Positions 1 through 10,107 are shown, counted from the stretch's first letter. The stretch: DNA of 64,000 nucleotides from Onchidella celtica (GCA_963931925.1 OZ007571.1:60390125-60454124); one strand, 5' to 3'. The notes: generated from the sequence alone by a model not told the origin. A program made the numbers and translations.

Positions 1-655
1 AAATTCCGGACTAAATACATTGAGTCAATTGCACAAATTCTGTTGAAAAGGCATATTTATATTTTCTTTGTAGACCTGTAAGGCGGCAGTATAAGATTTG
101 TTCTTTCAGGATTGATGGTGATAGCGATCGGGCTTAATAGCAAATGCCACTTTCGTATGCTCGTTAAGCACTACCTAGCCGATTTAGACATTTGGACAGT
201 GTAAAGTTACAAACCCCTTTGTATGTGTATGTAGGCTTATGGAAAGCTCTGACATGCCGATTAGTGTTTTGCACCGACGGGTTGGGTCTATCCACCATAT
301 AATCGGCTTCTCTTATCTTTTCTTAATTTTAGGTAGATCTCTATCAAATTTTGGACTAAAAACGTTGAGTCAATTATACAAATTCTGGTTGAAAAGGCAT
401 TATTTTCTTAGTAAATCTGTAAGGCGGCAATAGGATTTGTTCTTTCAGGATTGATGGTGATAGGGGTCGGGCTTAATAGCAGACGTCACTATTGTATGCT
501 CGTTAAGCACTACCTAGCCGATTTAGTCATTTGGACAAAGTGTCAAGTTACAAACCCCTTTGTATGTGTATGTGGGCTTATGGAAAGCTCTGGCATGCCG
601 ATCAGTGTTTTGCACTGATGTGTTGGGTCTATCCACCATATAATCAGATATGTAC
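1..655 (+). repeat. ~345-bp tandem repeat, two repeats (unit 1)
   Basis: The sequence beginning AAATTCCGGACTAAATAC at 1 recurs diverged at 346 and runs to about 655. Shared landmarks are GTAAGGCGGCA, TTCTTTCAGGATTGATGG, CTCGTTAAGCACTACC and ATGGAAAGCTCTG. Short frames across it are open by chance in only some repeats. I do not recognise the family. Confidence 0.85.
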
Positions 656-2044
656 AGTTCATGCATACGTCCACAGGTCATTAAATTACAGCAAGACTCA
701 TTTTGCAAGCAAACTTTATGCGGATAGAATAAGTTTAGATGTAAAAACTTAGAAAATATAATTATGTAGGGTCCATTTTAGTATTTTATATTTATATTTA
801 TACAAACATAAAACCCATGCTTCGTGTGACCCAGAACCAATGCCTGCCTCATCACTTTCTACCATCTGTAGCATGTATTCCCGTGTTCTAATTCACTGCG
901 AGCATGCTGAGTAGTTTACATCAGCCAGCATGTCCCACGTGCTCGTGAAAAAAAAGGGATCGGAGGAGAGCAGTCAAAAACCAAAAGCAAAATTAAAAAA
1001 ATTGAAAGACAAAACCAATAAAACAAAAATCCAAACTTTAATGCACCCTCGAGGTACTTTAAACCTACATGCAAAATCGGTTTACTATAGGTGGCCTAAT
1101 AAAAAAGTCTTTTGTGTTCAAAGGTGGAGAATTTGTGCATTATATATATAAATTTATTCATTTTTTGATGAATGCCAATTTCATTTCGGAGACCCGTCAT
1201 TTTTTATTGTTCTCCGTCCAACTGACAAATTTCTTTTATTTCTCCATAGTGATTATTGTGATTTGGCTGTTGCATTATTTGCATTTGTGATCACAATAAA
1301 AAATTCTGTTCTCCAAAATTTATTTATTTTTTTTCATTATTCTTTTTCGGTAAATATTTGAAAATGTACAATTCGGAAAAAGTTCAGCTAACATGTAAAA
1401 TTTGTTGATGCATTTCATTTTTTGCTGTTACTTGTCTCACCAGTTATTATTTTATATCTTATTTCCATTTTCAAATCTCGATTAGTTAATATTGTTCAGT
1501 ATGTTTAGCATCTCCTTCGGAATGGATACTCTTTTTGGTATCAATTTGGTTCCCTTAATACTGAATAATGATGTCATTCCCAAGTCATGTTGATATTTAC
1601 AAATAGGAAACAAAAAACTAGAAAAAAAAAAGAGGTGTGATGAGGAAAATGTAAATGTAGAGAAAGAAGATGGAGATGTGGAGGGATTTTAAAAAAATAA
1701 ATATGAATTTCGTTATCATATTCAACGAAGTTATTGGAAGTCGATTAATTAAGTAGTATCGATTCCCACTTCCCGTTTGTAATCAAAACCAAGACAGTGT
1801 CAAGGGCAAAGGTAGATAATCATGTTCTTGAGTTGTTAATATTTTGAAACGGCAAAATTTTGAAGTCTGTTTATCAAGAGGTGCATATCTTTAAGGAATA
1901 ACGATAAACCCAAGTGTTTGACTGAAAACAAAACATTTTGAGTAAGGTTAATAAAGGAATAAATTTAATATATGAGTTTATGCATAATGAGGTCAAACCC
2001 ATAATGAAAGACAATGTATGGATTCTGTGTCATATAAGAAAACC
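656..2044 (+). other. AT-rich spacer, no gene seen
   Basis: This stretch is AT-rich and has no coding region I can support. It is nearly identical in unit 2 (29672-31080). Its second half, from about 1107, is kept in unit 3 from about 56158, while the first half is missing there. An AATAAA lies near 1294, but nothing links it to a gene. Confidence 0.6.
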
Positions 2045-2450
2045 CAAAATTTATTTATAGTACAGAACAGCCACTTTGGGGAAACTCGGGTGGTTACTGG
2101 CTCCTGCTTCCATGTAGCGTCGAGGTCGGCGGTCGACCAAGGTACTCGCACGGCTAGTCATGCCCAACTAGCCTGTAAAGCTTAGGGTCTGGCGAGTTTC
2201 CTCCCTTGAGGCGCTTCTGAGGGACTGAGAGTTGGGGTGGAGTTTGGTCGGGGGTAGGCCGGACAAAACATACGGATTAGAACCTACTTCCTTAGATCTT
2301 AAGGGGCAACTGGTACTTTAGTATTAGACTTAGGATCGTCCATGTCATGGGAAAAGTGCTCTCGCAACCACATATTCAAACGGCACACGTAGTGTAGCTA
2401 TGTAGGGTACTGTGTGCTGGAGTCCCCGTGCCACTTTTTTTTTCTTTCTT
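2045..2450. other. GC-rich conserved block of unknown nature (unit 1)
   Basis: A ~400-bp block stands out from its AT-rich surroundings by higher GC content and short palindromes such as GGTCGACC. It recurs at about 31080-31470 and 57603-57945. The third copy lacks ~45 bp between two short CTAG-containing direct repeats. No protein or RNA family is recognisable. It could be an unrecognised element or a regulatory block. Confidence 0.5.
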
Positions 2451-2815
2451 AAAATTTCCCGAGTAGTAATCACTTCACAAATAAGTGTGTTTTCTTAAAG
2501 TGAGCATTTCTATTTTTAATGCTCAGGTGGAGCAGAAGCTTGGCCATGCTTTGTTTACCTTTCTTTGGCGTTGTTTCTCTCTTACATTATTAATGACAGT
2601 GGTTAAACCTGTCTCTTGGAAGACAAGACATGGATATTTTAACACTCCCTCAAAGAATCTTAAAGAAGGTATAATGCACTTTTCTTTTTTTTTCTCGAGT
2701 TAAGTCTGTTGATAGGCAGCAGGTCGATTATGTCTTTTCAATTTAATGAGGCTATATCAGAGATGATGTTTGAACCGCCCTTCAACAACCATTATAATTA
2801 GACTGATTCTAAATA

Positions 2816-3620
2816 CAGTAGTCTCCGTATAAGAATTCGCCGCCTTAGAACCCGCTGTTGCAGCGAAACTGAATTTTTTCACTGTATTTTACATGCGTAA
2901 GAACCCGCCTTGAAATGAAAAATCCGCCTAAGAACCCGGCATTTGACCGAGAGACGAGCACACTTTTACGTAAAATGTCCATTATATTAAACGCAAAATT
3001 TTCTTTCAAGTAGACAGGATAGAACAAACCACACAGTACAGTGAAAGAGAACGGGTGGAGGGAAAGTTGGGGGAGGCGAATCGTACAAAGGATGGAGCCC
3101 AGTAACGTCTTTCGTGTGCAAGCAGGCCACTCCTAGACTAAATTAGCACACTCACCACCTAACATCTATTGTTGTCTGACTCGAGGAGCAGAATTTTATA
3201 CGTAATTGACCATGTACTTGGTTTGCATGGCACATGTACTTAGGGCTGATTGTGGTTATTACACAGGGTGTCACTGGGCCTCGGGTTGTCTAAAATTGGC
3301 ATCCTGATTCACAACTTGATTGTTCAGTCTGAATCATTCCATTCGTTACACATCACTGTAAGTGTAAGAAAAGAGAATTCTGCTAGCCATAAGTCGTAAC
3401 TTTGACCATTCGCAAAAAAAAAAAAAAAATTAAAGAAAAAGTGTCCAACGCATAGTTTTCATTATGAAGTCAAGACCCAGGTCCGAGCAATCAAGCAAGA
3501 TGAGCCATGGACTCGGGTGGTCATGGGTGGCATCCTTTGGCATCTGCCTAAGTGCCCGGTCTGCCTAAGAACCCGCTTTTTCTGTCTCCCGTTGGCCGGG
3601 TTCTTAGACGGGGACTACTG
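2816..3620. mobile_element. pogo-like nonautonomous DNA transposon (MITE), unit 1
   Basis: The left end CAGTAGTCTCCGTATAAGAA and the right end, which reads TTCTTAGACGGGGACTACTG, are inverted repeats flanked by TA (2814-2815 and 3621-3622). TA target sites and a CAGTAGTC tip match pogo/Tigger elements of the Tc1/mariner superfamily. No transposase is present. The interior repeats the motif CCGCCTAAGAACCCG several times, giving the element a distinctive ladder of short subrepeats near both ends. It sits at the same place in all three units, so it predates the duplication. Confidence 0.85.
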
Positions 3621-4214
3621 TACTATAAATGCCGGCGGGGGCCAACAGCATTAGTCTAAGGCCCCCGAGAAACAAAAGGACCTCGTCCTACTATAAATGC
3701 CAGGAGACATAAGATAGATTGGACCCAGTCCTGAACAGCATCTAAACTTTGGAAGTCTCATACCTTGCATCCCATTTCTCACAGGCAATCGTATTAGTCT
3801 TGTCCCCGCCCGTAATATCCCTAATGAGTGATACCCAGTGGAACGCCTTCTTAATTTGCTCTAATCTGAGAAAGATTTCCTTTTGAGACGGGGATGGACT
3901 TAAAAAGAAAATTCTAACCCTAGTCGCAAAAATCCAATAGTTGAATGCTAAGACAATAATACATATCTACGCCAAAATAGCGACTGACAGTGGATTTTTC
4001 CTGGGAATGTAGAATTACTGGGCATGCAATGTATTTCAATCTGTTCAAATTTTAGTTTGACCTTGCCTTTAGAGAGATTTCAGTAACATATCCTCTTTTT
4101 CTCTCTTCTTTCCTTTTGCTTTCTTGCCGCTTCTTTCTTCAAACTTCATGATTTTGAGCATCGTTTTGAGTGGGTTGATGTTCCAGTCTAACAATATGAT
4201 TATCTCATTTACAG
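3621..4214. other. Spacer between MITE and exon-like block, no gene seen
   Basis: This ~600-bp stretch is kept in all three units. A pyrimidine-rich tract lies at about 4090-4140, followed by ATTTACAG at 4214, which reads like a 3' splice site. I see no RNA gene or promoter I can name. Confidence 0.45.
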
Positions 4215-4368
4215 ATTTGTAGAACATGCACTTCTTTCTGACTCTCCGCTTATCGAATCCACTGACTCATGGAATACCGTATTGGATCCACCCAGACCTG
4301 TGGAAGATGGCGGACGAAGAGACGGGGCCACATTATCTACAAGTGCCAACTCCGCCTTCCTGCTGTAG
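4215..4368 (+). other. Exon-like open block of unknown product (unit 1)
   Basis: After a plausible acceptor (ATCTCATTTACAG) a frame reads FVEHALLSDSPLIESTDS, continues through WNTVLDPPRPVEDGG, and stops at 4366-4368. The same 154-bp block lies at 33230-33383 and 59673-59826. Most differences in unit 3 change the amino acid (L to V, P to L, SW to MR, N to D), so there is little sign of purifying selection. It could be a terminal exon of an unknown gene or chance. Confidence 0.3.
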
Positions 4369-4686
4369 GCTACATGTGGCCGCTTAATGCCCCAGATGAA
4401 ATGCGGTCGAGGTGAGCAGAGAAAGGGGAGATGTCCATATCATTGGGGTGTGGGCTAAAGTGAATTCAACCCCCCATTTTTCTATGCATCCATATTCTGG
4501 TTTTCCCAGAGCAAAACCAAATCCCTCCATAAGAGTTTATATTGCAAATCGCCGGGGCTCACAAATTCCCACAAGGACTCGACTTTAGGAGTGGCCATGC
4601 ACGGGGGGGTCGCCGAGGGGTGAGTTAGTCTTCTACAGGCATATGTTTTTTTGGTTGTTTTTTTACGGTAAACGCACGTGTCGACA

Positions 4687-5393
4687 ATTCCCTGCCTAGA
4701 ATTCTGGCTAAAGGGACATGACTTTCCTTTTTATGGACCGTGTGAAAATATCAGGCGATTTTTAAAATGAAATTGGAAGGCGCAAACTTGCCCTGCGCAG
4801 GAGAAGTTTGGGGGGCTAAACTGAACTTTTACCAGAGTGTGAAATTGTCTTTGAAGACTGGCTCATTTTGGGAGAATTCCTATCTTTCATTAACATTGTA
4901 CAGCTGTTATCTCTGGTCTTTTAAGGAACCTATCACCAGTGTGAACCATTATATTAGTGTGGCTCGGTCCACCATAGTCCAATGGAATGCTACTTTGATG
5001 ATATATGTTCCCATCATTTAATCAGTAATCCTTACTATATTGGGGGCCCCGGGCCAGGTCGTTGAGATTGACAAGAGCTTGGTGGCAAAGAGGAAGCAGA
5101 AAAAGATTAGATCTGCCGCTACTCTGCTGCCATTAGTTACCCAGAGAATTTGCCCCTGGCAACATAATTCATTCTGATGGATTGCCATCATACAATAATA
5201 TTGCAACTGTTCAAGTGCAACCGCCTTTTGAGCACTTGGTGGTATTTCACATCCAGAATTTTGTGGATCCCGTGACGGATGTTTGCACCAAGCACGTGGA
5301 ATGTTATTGCAAAAACTGTAAGAAACATTATGTAGCTGGTGTGCACAACGCCATGCTTTCTGGCTATTTGGATGAATTCATGTGGAGGGAGAG
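4687..5393 (+). mobile_element. Merlin DNA transposon remnant (IS1016/ISXO2-type transposase), unit 1
   Basis: Pieces of a Merlin transposase occur in order but in different frames. An N-terminal part (about 4767-5018) includes LKTGSFWENSYLSL and a helix-turn-helix-like STIVQWNATL. Next comes the first catalytic Asp in VVEIDKSLVAKRKQ (about 5055-5095). From 5175, HSDGLPSYNNI carries the second Asp, and FVDPVTDVCTKHVE carries the catalytic Glu, followed by YLDEFMWRE. The spacing between the two Asp regions is far shorter than in the family, so much of the core is deleted. The C-terminus is replaced by unrelated sequence at about 5393. It is a dead copy. Confidence 0.8.
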
Positions 5394-6776
5394 TTTAATT
5401 TTGGTAGAGATGGAGCGTTTCCGTTTTTTAACCGGCATAGTTCCGCTGGTGCTTCAGCAGTGGCATGTTCCAGTGACAGCATTCTCAAGAGTTTTTGTTT
5501 GACGATGACAAATTATTTTATTTTGGTTTTGCTTACATTTCTTTCAACAAAATAGGTTGTACGATTATGGAAAAATCAAAGTCCGGTGATGATTGAAGTG
5601 AAAAAGCCAAATTGTCCAAACAAAATGCTATTGGAAAGTTCAAAATATCAAGGGTCGATCATGGACAGTTAGTATTTAAGTGGCCGTACGCACTTACAAG
5701 GAGGGAGAGGGGGTTGAAGCCAATGGAATTAAGAATGTACATTGGTTTGGGGAGGGGTGGGGGAGGGGCAGGAGTAAAGCCCTTATGAGTATGAATGACC
5801 TCCTTTGAAATGTCACATCCACAGGAGTTGTCATGTGAAATGGAAGAAGGTTAAATGCTGACCCATCTGCATTTGCCACCGTCGGCGAACTTCAAAGTGG
5901 CTTGACGCGACATTGTGTAAGGGGATTAAAATTTGATAATTGTCTACTTCTTTGAAGTCCATCTGGATCCCGAGACAGACATAAGGGAAGAAGCGCACAC
6001 TTGTTGTCTAACAATAGAATGTGTAGTTGCCATCCCACCAACTGCATACGATTTGTCGGTAAATGAAATTACTCTCAAGATTTAAAATAATAAAAATAAT
6101 GAAAATAAGAAGAATATCTGTGATATACAGCAAAATAAACCCAGCACATGTCATTAATTGTCTTTTATCCTTTGGAAATAATTTAATATGTGAGTATTTA
6201 ATTAAACCATGCAAAAGGAAATTTGTTTGCGAGGGAGCGGTAACAGTTGAATAGAAGAAGAGGGAGGGAAGAGGGGAGGTCGGGGGGGGGGGCTGTTAAA
6301 CAGCTGCAAACATATGCCGGTGACATTGACCAAAGGATTAGTAGGCTATTGTGCACACATAGCTACTGATTGACTGACGAGCACCAACAGTCTTTTGTCA
6401 GACTGTCCTCGGGGGCGGCGCTAGGGATTTAGGAGTATTTATCATGCGGACAAGTAGGCGGGCCAAACGCTTGACCCGTATGATAAAACCTGCTAAAGAG
6501 TTAGTGAGGTTTGATCGTGCGCATTCTTTGGCCGTGACGGATAAGGAGGTTTGCGGCCGAAACTGTTTTATTAAAATTTTCACACTTAGGAATGAAATTT
6601 GGTTCTAATATTTTGTGAGGGGATGGAAAAGGGTCTGAACAATAGATTTTTGCGAAAAAACGATTTTCGCGAAAAAACGATTTTCGCCAAAAATCAACTT
6701 TGTGAGGTTTTATCATGCGGGCGACGAAATGTACCCCTGTTGAAAACTTTTCACTTAAATCCAAGTGAAACTGTAG
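5394..6776. other. Junction sequence between Merlin remnant and receptor exon, no gene seen
   Basis: Collinearity with unit 3 ends at about 5393, and this 1.4 kb occurs otherwise only in unit 2 (34409-35797). It holds a G-rich run near 6280 and an inverted pair of AGGTTTTATCAT (6480-6491 and 6703-6716). A 51-bp palindrome lies at 6645-6695. I recognise no coding sequence. Inference: a deletion/insertion replaced the 5' receptor exons seen in unit 3. Confidence 0.5.
6645..6695. repeat. 51-bp imperfect palindrome
   Basis: The stretch starts GATTTTTGCGAAAA and ends TTTTCGCCAAAAATC, with GCGAAAAAACGATTTTC repeated inside, so it can fold into a long hairpin. It lies about 80 bp upstream of the receptor exon at 6777. 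Unit 2 has a slightly altered version. Confidence 0.65.
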
Positions 6777-6913
6777 GAGAGTTGTCTTTATGATTCAGGA
6801 TGAGTCCATTCCCAAACTGTCATCCTATGAGATCAGTGACGATGCACAGTTTACATTTCAGATGATCAAAGATAATTCACAATGGGAAGATTCAACTTCA
6901 AAAATCTCGCTGG
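6777..6913 (+). pseudogene. Receptor exon, pre-M1 region, M1 lost (R1)
   Basis: The borders are CTGTAG|GAGAG and CTGG|GTTAGT. The frame reads PKLSSYEISDDAQFTFQM and ends TSKISLG. The paralogous exon at 14790-14987 reads PKLSSHEISDDVQFKFQM, then an M1-like hydrophobic segment, then SPADSISKVTLG. Compared with that exon, ~60 bp coding for M1 and another ~13 bp near the 5' border are absent. The 13-bp loss shifts the frame. Confidence 0.65.
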
Positions 6914-6951
6914 GTTAGTGATTCAGTTTTAAGTAAAAAAGATACAAAAGA

Positions 6952-7090
6952 TCCACCCACCCACCCACCTATCCATTCATCCATCCGTCCATCCATCCAT
7001 CCGCCCACCCATCCTTCCTTCCATCTGTCCAACCGTCTGGCCTTCTGCCATTTGTCATTCCATCTATCTGTTCATCCATCCATCCATGTA
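6952..7090 (+). repeat. (ATCC)n-rich simple repeat in the M1-M2 intron
   Basis: Degenerate tetranucleotide units (CCATCCATCCACCCACC) fill most of the intron between the pre-M1 and M2 exons. The homologous intron in unit 2 (36018-36217) is about 100 bp longer. Frames across it on either strand are repeat artefacts. Confidence 0.9.
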
Positions 7091-7106
7091 TCCCTCTATT
7101 CTCCAG

Positions 7107-7221
7107 GTGCAATTCTCCTGATTGCTTTATGCATGTCACTAAGAACAACACTAGAGCTTCTGCCTTGGAATTACCAAAGTCAACCCAATGTTGGTGAGAA
7201 ATTTTTGTTGTACAATCAGAT
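7107..7221 (+). pseudogene. Receptor exon, M2 to M2-M3 loop (R1)
   Basis: After TATTCTCCAG, the exon completes the split glycine and reads [20 protein letters not shown], then [19 protein letters not shown]. The spacing P-x6-P-x2-GE-x-(F/L)LL is the hallmark of the nAChR M2-M3 linker (P-x6-PLIGEYLLF). The upstream helix replaces the usual ISVLLSLTVFLLL. A TCA TAA follows at 7223-7228, so the exon must end before it (GT at 7222) or terminate there. The donor is weak. Confidence 0.65.
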
Positions 7222-7377
7222 GTCATAAACTGCCAGTGGTGTGGCATGGACATTAGTTGAGGGTGTGACTGAGAAATCCTTAAGGAATAGCTAAAATATG
7301 AAATATATTCATGCTAAACCATTAACCTGATCTTACTCGCTTTCAAGCAGAACATGAAATCTCCGCAATTATCAATT

Positions 7378-7905
7378 TAAAACAAGAGCATACTGATATG
7401 CTAATTGGTGGCATGTTATGCTCTGATTTGTGCTGTTTCATTTTTTTAAATTGTTCCTATAAATTTTATTAGTTTTTTTCTTACTTTAATTACCATCTCC
7501 AATATTATTATCCGACCATATAAGTGCCAAATCAAATACAGGTTTACTTTACACCTTTTCATAAGGTAATCTGAAGTCTGGATCAAGAGGCAGAGAATTA
7601 TAGATTTCTATGGGGTCTCAAAAATGACCACTATCAAAACACCATACTGACTGCTCATTCAGAGGCTTTACATGATTTTTATGATTATTTCCCTTGGAAT
7701 ATCAAAAAAAAGTTTTGTGGCATAGTCCAAATGACTATGAATTTTGTTTGCCTTCTTAGATCTCTTTCTTTTTGTGTATGTTTTTGTCAAGCCTCATTTT
7801 TTGTATTCTGATTGAAAGAAATTTTGTAAGACTTTGCTTCTTAATATCATTACCATGAGACTTTGGAAAGCTCAACACTTAAATACAATCGACTAATAAG
7901 ATTGA
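7378..7905 (+). repeat. ~530-bp intronic repeat, copy a (M2-M3 intron)
   Basis: The segment runs from about GCATACTGATATGCTAAT to past GAATTTTGTTTGCCTTCTTAG. Related copies lie at 13960-14480, 15905-16440, 36500-37030 and 62745-63250. All five lie within or beside receptor fragments, but in two different introns. No coding capacity or clear terminal inverted repeat is seen. Confidence 0.7.
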
Positions 7906-8209
7906 TTGACAGAAAGATTTTTGAAAAAAATATCCTATAAACATGAAATTTTGAGCAAATAGAGCTCCACTAATATTATAGGCATATTTCCTCTCAAAAT
8001 GTCAAAGTGATGGAGAAACTTCTGTCTGTAAGATAGGAATTAATTCTACACTGCAGCATGTCAGAGACTATTAATTTATTTTGACAATGGAGGACAAATT
8101 TGCCACTACCAAAATTCATCATTTGATCCCCTTAGCAATTTTTGTATCACTGCAGTGAATTTCCATACATACATATTTTATAGCTGTACATTTATCTGTC
8201 TCTCTCTAG

Positions 8210-8306
8210 TGGTGTTCTCTGAGCTGCTCCAATCCTGATGTCCATCATTGTATGCTCCATGGCAAATGTGTGTCCTCTCAGACAAATGGCCTCCTGGTTC
8301 AAAACA
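8210..8306 (+). pseudogene. Receptor exon, end of M3 (R1)
   Basis: The frame reads PILMSIIVCSMANVCPLRQM, then ASWFKT, and ends at a consensus donor (AAACA|GTAAGT). The pattern of a hydrophobic helix followed by M-P-x-W-(F/V)-(R/K) is the end of M3 and start of the cytoplasmic loop in nAChR-like subunits. The acceptor is either TCTCTCTAG (exon from 8210, with an early in-frame stop) or TCTCTGAG (exon from 8224, open). Confidence 0.5.
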
Positions 8307-8562
8307 GTAAGTAAACTTATTGAGGAAATGGTTTATCTGGCCTGCTTGACTGTACTAATCCCATACATATCGTCACCATTCCTTAAGACTGTAGTAACTC
8401 AAAAGTTTGATTTTTATATATATATATAAATGTTCAACTACATTCAAAGCTACATTCAAAGCCACATTGAATGATCTTGCTTTTAAACCAATTCCTACAG
8501 TTTTAGGGAAAGATGACAATATATACTGGCTGGATAGCATGCTTTTGATTGAAATTAATCCC

Positions 8563-8790
8563 CAGCCAGCAGCCCTATGGAAATGAAATCGAATTTGTGG
8601 GATTGACGTCAAGTTTGTACATAGAAATGACATCATTCCTTTGAAGATGTGCTGGTTGTGACATTGTGCCAATATCAGTTTGATGTAAGGAAACAGCCCT
8701 TATGGTAATCCTATCAACCGTGCAGAAATCCTATTCAAATCTATGTCAGATTGAAATGGGCATGCTGGCTGGTTGTCAGTGCTAGGCTAT
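8563..8790 (+). repeat. Dispersed ~220-bp repeat with internal CCCTATGG motif
   Basis: Landmarks are CAGCCCTATGGAAAT, TTGACGTCAAGTTTG, GGTTGTGACATTGTGCC and CAGCCCTTATGGTAATCC, in that order. Related copies lie at about 24345-24490, 26855-27000, 37690-37900 and 51710-51905. No coding sequence is present. It is probably a short nonautonomous element. Confidence 0.6.
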
Positions 8791-9637
8791 TTCCTATGCA
8801 GTGTTACCAAAACCTAATCCAATCCCTAACTGTTAAAAAATATTTTTAAAAAGCAGCGCATTAGTGTAATGTAATCACTGTTATGACAAAGATGACTGAT
8901 GCATGAAAATTTGCAGGAAATCTGACTGAATTACCAATGTCAGCTGTAAACATGATGACTTTGATTTATTTAAATGTTGAATTGGAATATCCTGGATCTA
9001 CTCATTATATGTTAGCTGCACTTTATGTTCAGTAACATACCCATGAAATATTAGGATATATTATTTCATTTGCCACCTAATATTCAGACCAATATTCTGA
9101 TATGGATTGATGAGTATTTGAATAAATCAAGCTCACGCCATTAAGAGGGGATGATAAGCAACATTACAAATGCATGACATGACAACAATCAACAAATGTT
9201 TCCAAACTTCAGTTAAATCATTTAAAAATGTAGTGTTGAAGCTGTAAACTCCAGTTTGACCAAAGATCATCATTCACGGTATACTTTAAATATTCTGTGT
9301 GAGAGACTCCCTCACATCGGGACCTTAGTTCTTGTTCGCTCCAATTCTCCTTTTTGCACATCTGAAAAATTTGACGTTAAATGTTTGCGGCTTTAGTATT
9401 ATGATAAGGTGTTAGAATAAATTGGAACTGTGAAACTGCCTGATAAGTGCCACAATGCATTTTAAACAAGTGTCATAGTGTGCATTTGTTTTTATTATCT
9501 CTTCTACATACTAACAGATCTCCAGTTTTCACAATATGTAGAAAGAAACAAGAACTAAGATTGTGTGACATATAGTGATCTTTCTTTTAGGAGATTCATT
9601 ACCCTGGGCATCTGCACCTTGATTTCCTTGTTGAATG

Positions 9638-9748
9638 TTGTTAGGGGCGCATAATCCAATTAAAAAACCAAATAGAGAAAATACTGAGTTGTTTTCACTG
9701 TTCAGCAATGGCTTTTAATGGAAAATACCACACATCCCTAACAACAGC
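9638..9748. mobile_element. Small MITE with GTTGTTAGGG inverted ends
   Basis: TGTTGTTAGGGG at the left and CCCTAACAACA at the right form inverted ends about 110 bp apart, around the landmark AGAGAAAATACTGAGTTGT. Relatives are at about 38760-38870, 24313-24590 and 49058-49150. There is no transposase. The superfamily is uncertain. Confidence 0.5.
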
Positions 9749-10107
9749 TTTCTTTGTTTTGGTTTTCGTTCTTTTGTTTCTTTATCTTGATTTGCTCCTT
9801 GTTTTTCATGCTGCTTTATTCTTGACATTGACTTATGGGCTGTGTTCCAAAATTCCAGGTCTGGAACTTGCAGAGGATAATTATCCGCATTTGTGAAACA
9901 TTGTACGATTTATTCATTTGCTTAAATTTTTCTCCTGTTACATTTATTTTCCTGAAGAAGGTGAGTAGATGAAACTTGATTTGTCTTTTCCTTTTCCCTT
10001 GTGTTTTACTATCGTTTCAGTATTAATTCTTATGTGAGGTTTTGCTTATTATATATATATACCTTTTTCTTCTTGCCACATTTTGACTTTGCCTTATTCT
10101 TCTGCAG

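Larger units (their letters stand above)
8307..10107 (+). other. M3-M4 intron of R1, mostly repeats
   Basis: This non-coding interval holds a dispersed ~220-bp repeat (about 8563-8790) and a small MITE (about 9638-9748). The rest is AT-rich sequence matching 37432-39225 of unit 2 at roughly 93%. Exons for the cytoplasmic M3-M4 loop, expected here, were not recognised. Confidence 0.55.

Noticed and set aside
5694-6254. Several 60-70-residue frames between the Merlin remnant and receptor exon (and their unit 2 copies)
   Set aside because: Units 1 and 2 are nearly identical here, so conservation carries no information, and no motif or compositional sign of coding is seen.
9708-9896. Hydrophobic 62-residue frame as a receptor membrane exon
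   Set aside because: It has no proper splice borders, lies partly in a MITE, and the frame is broken in unit 2.
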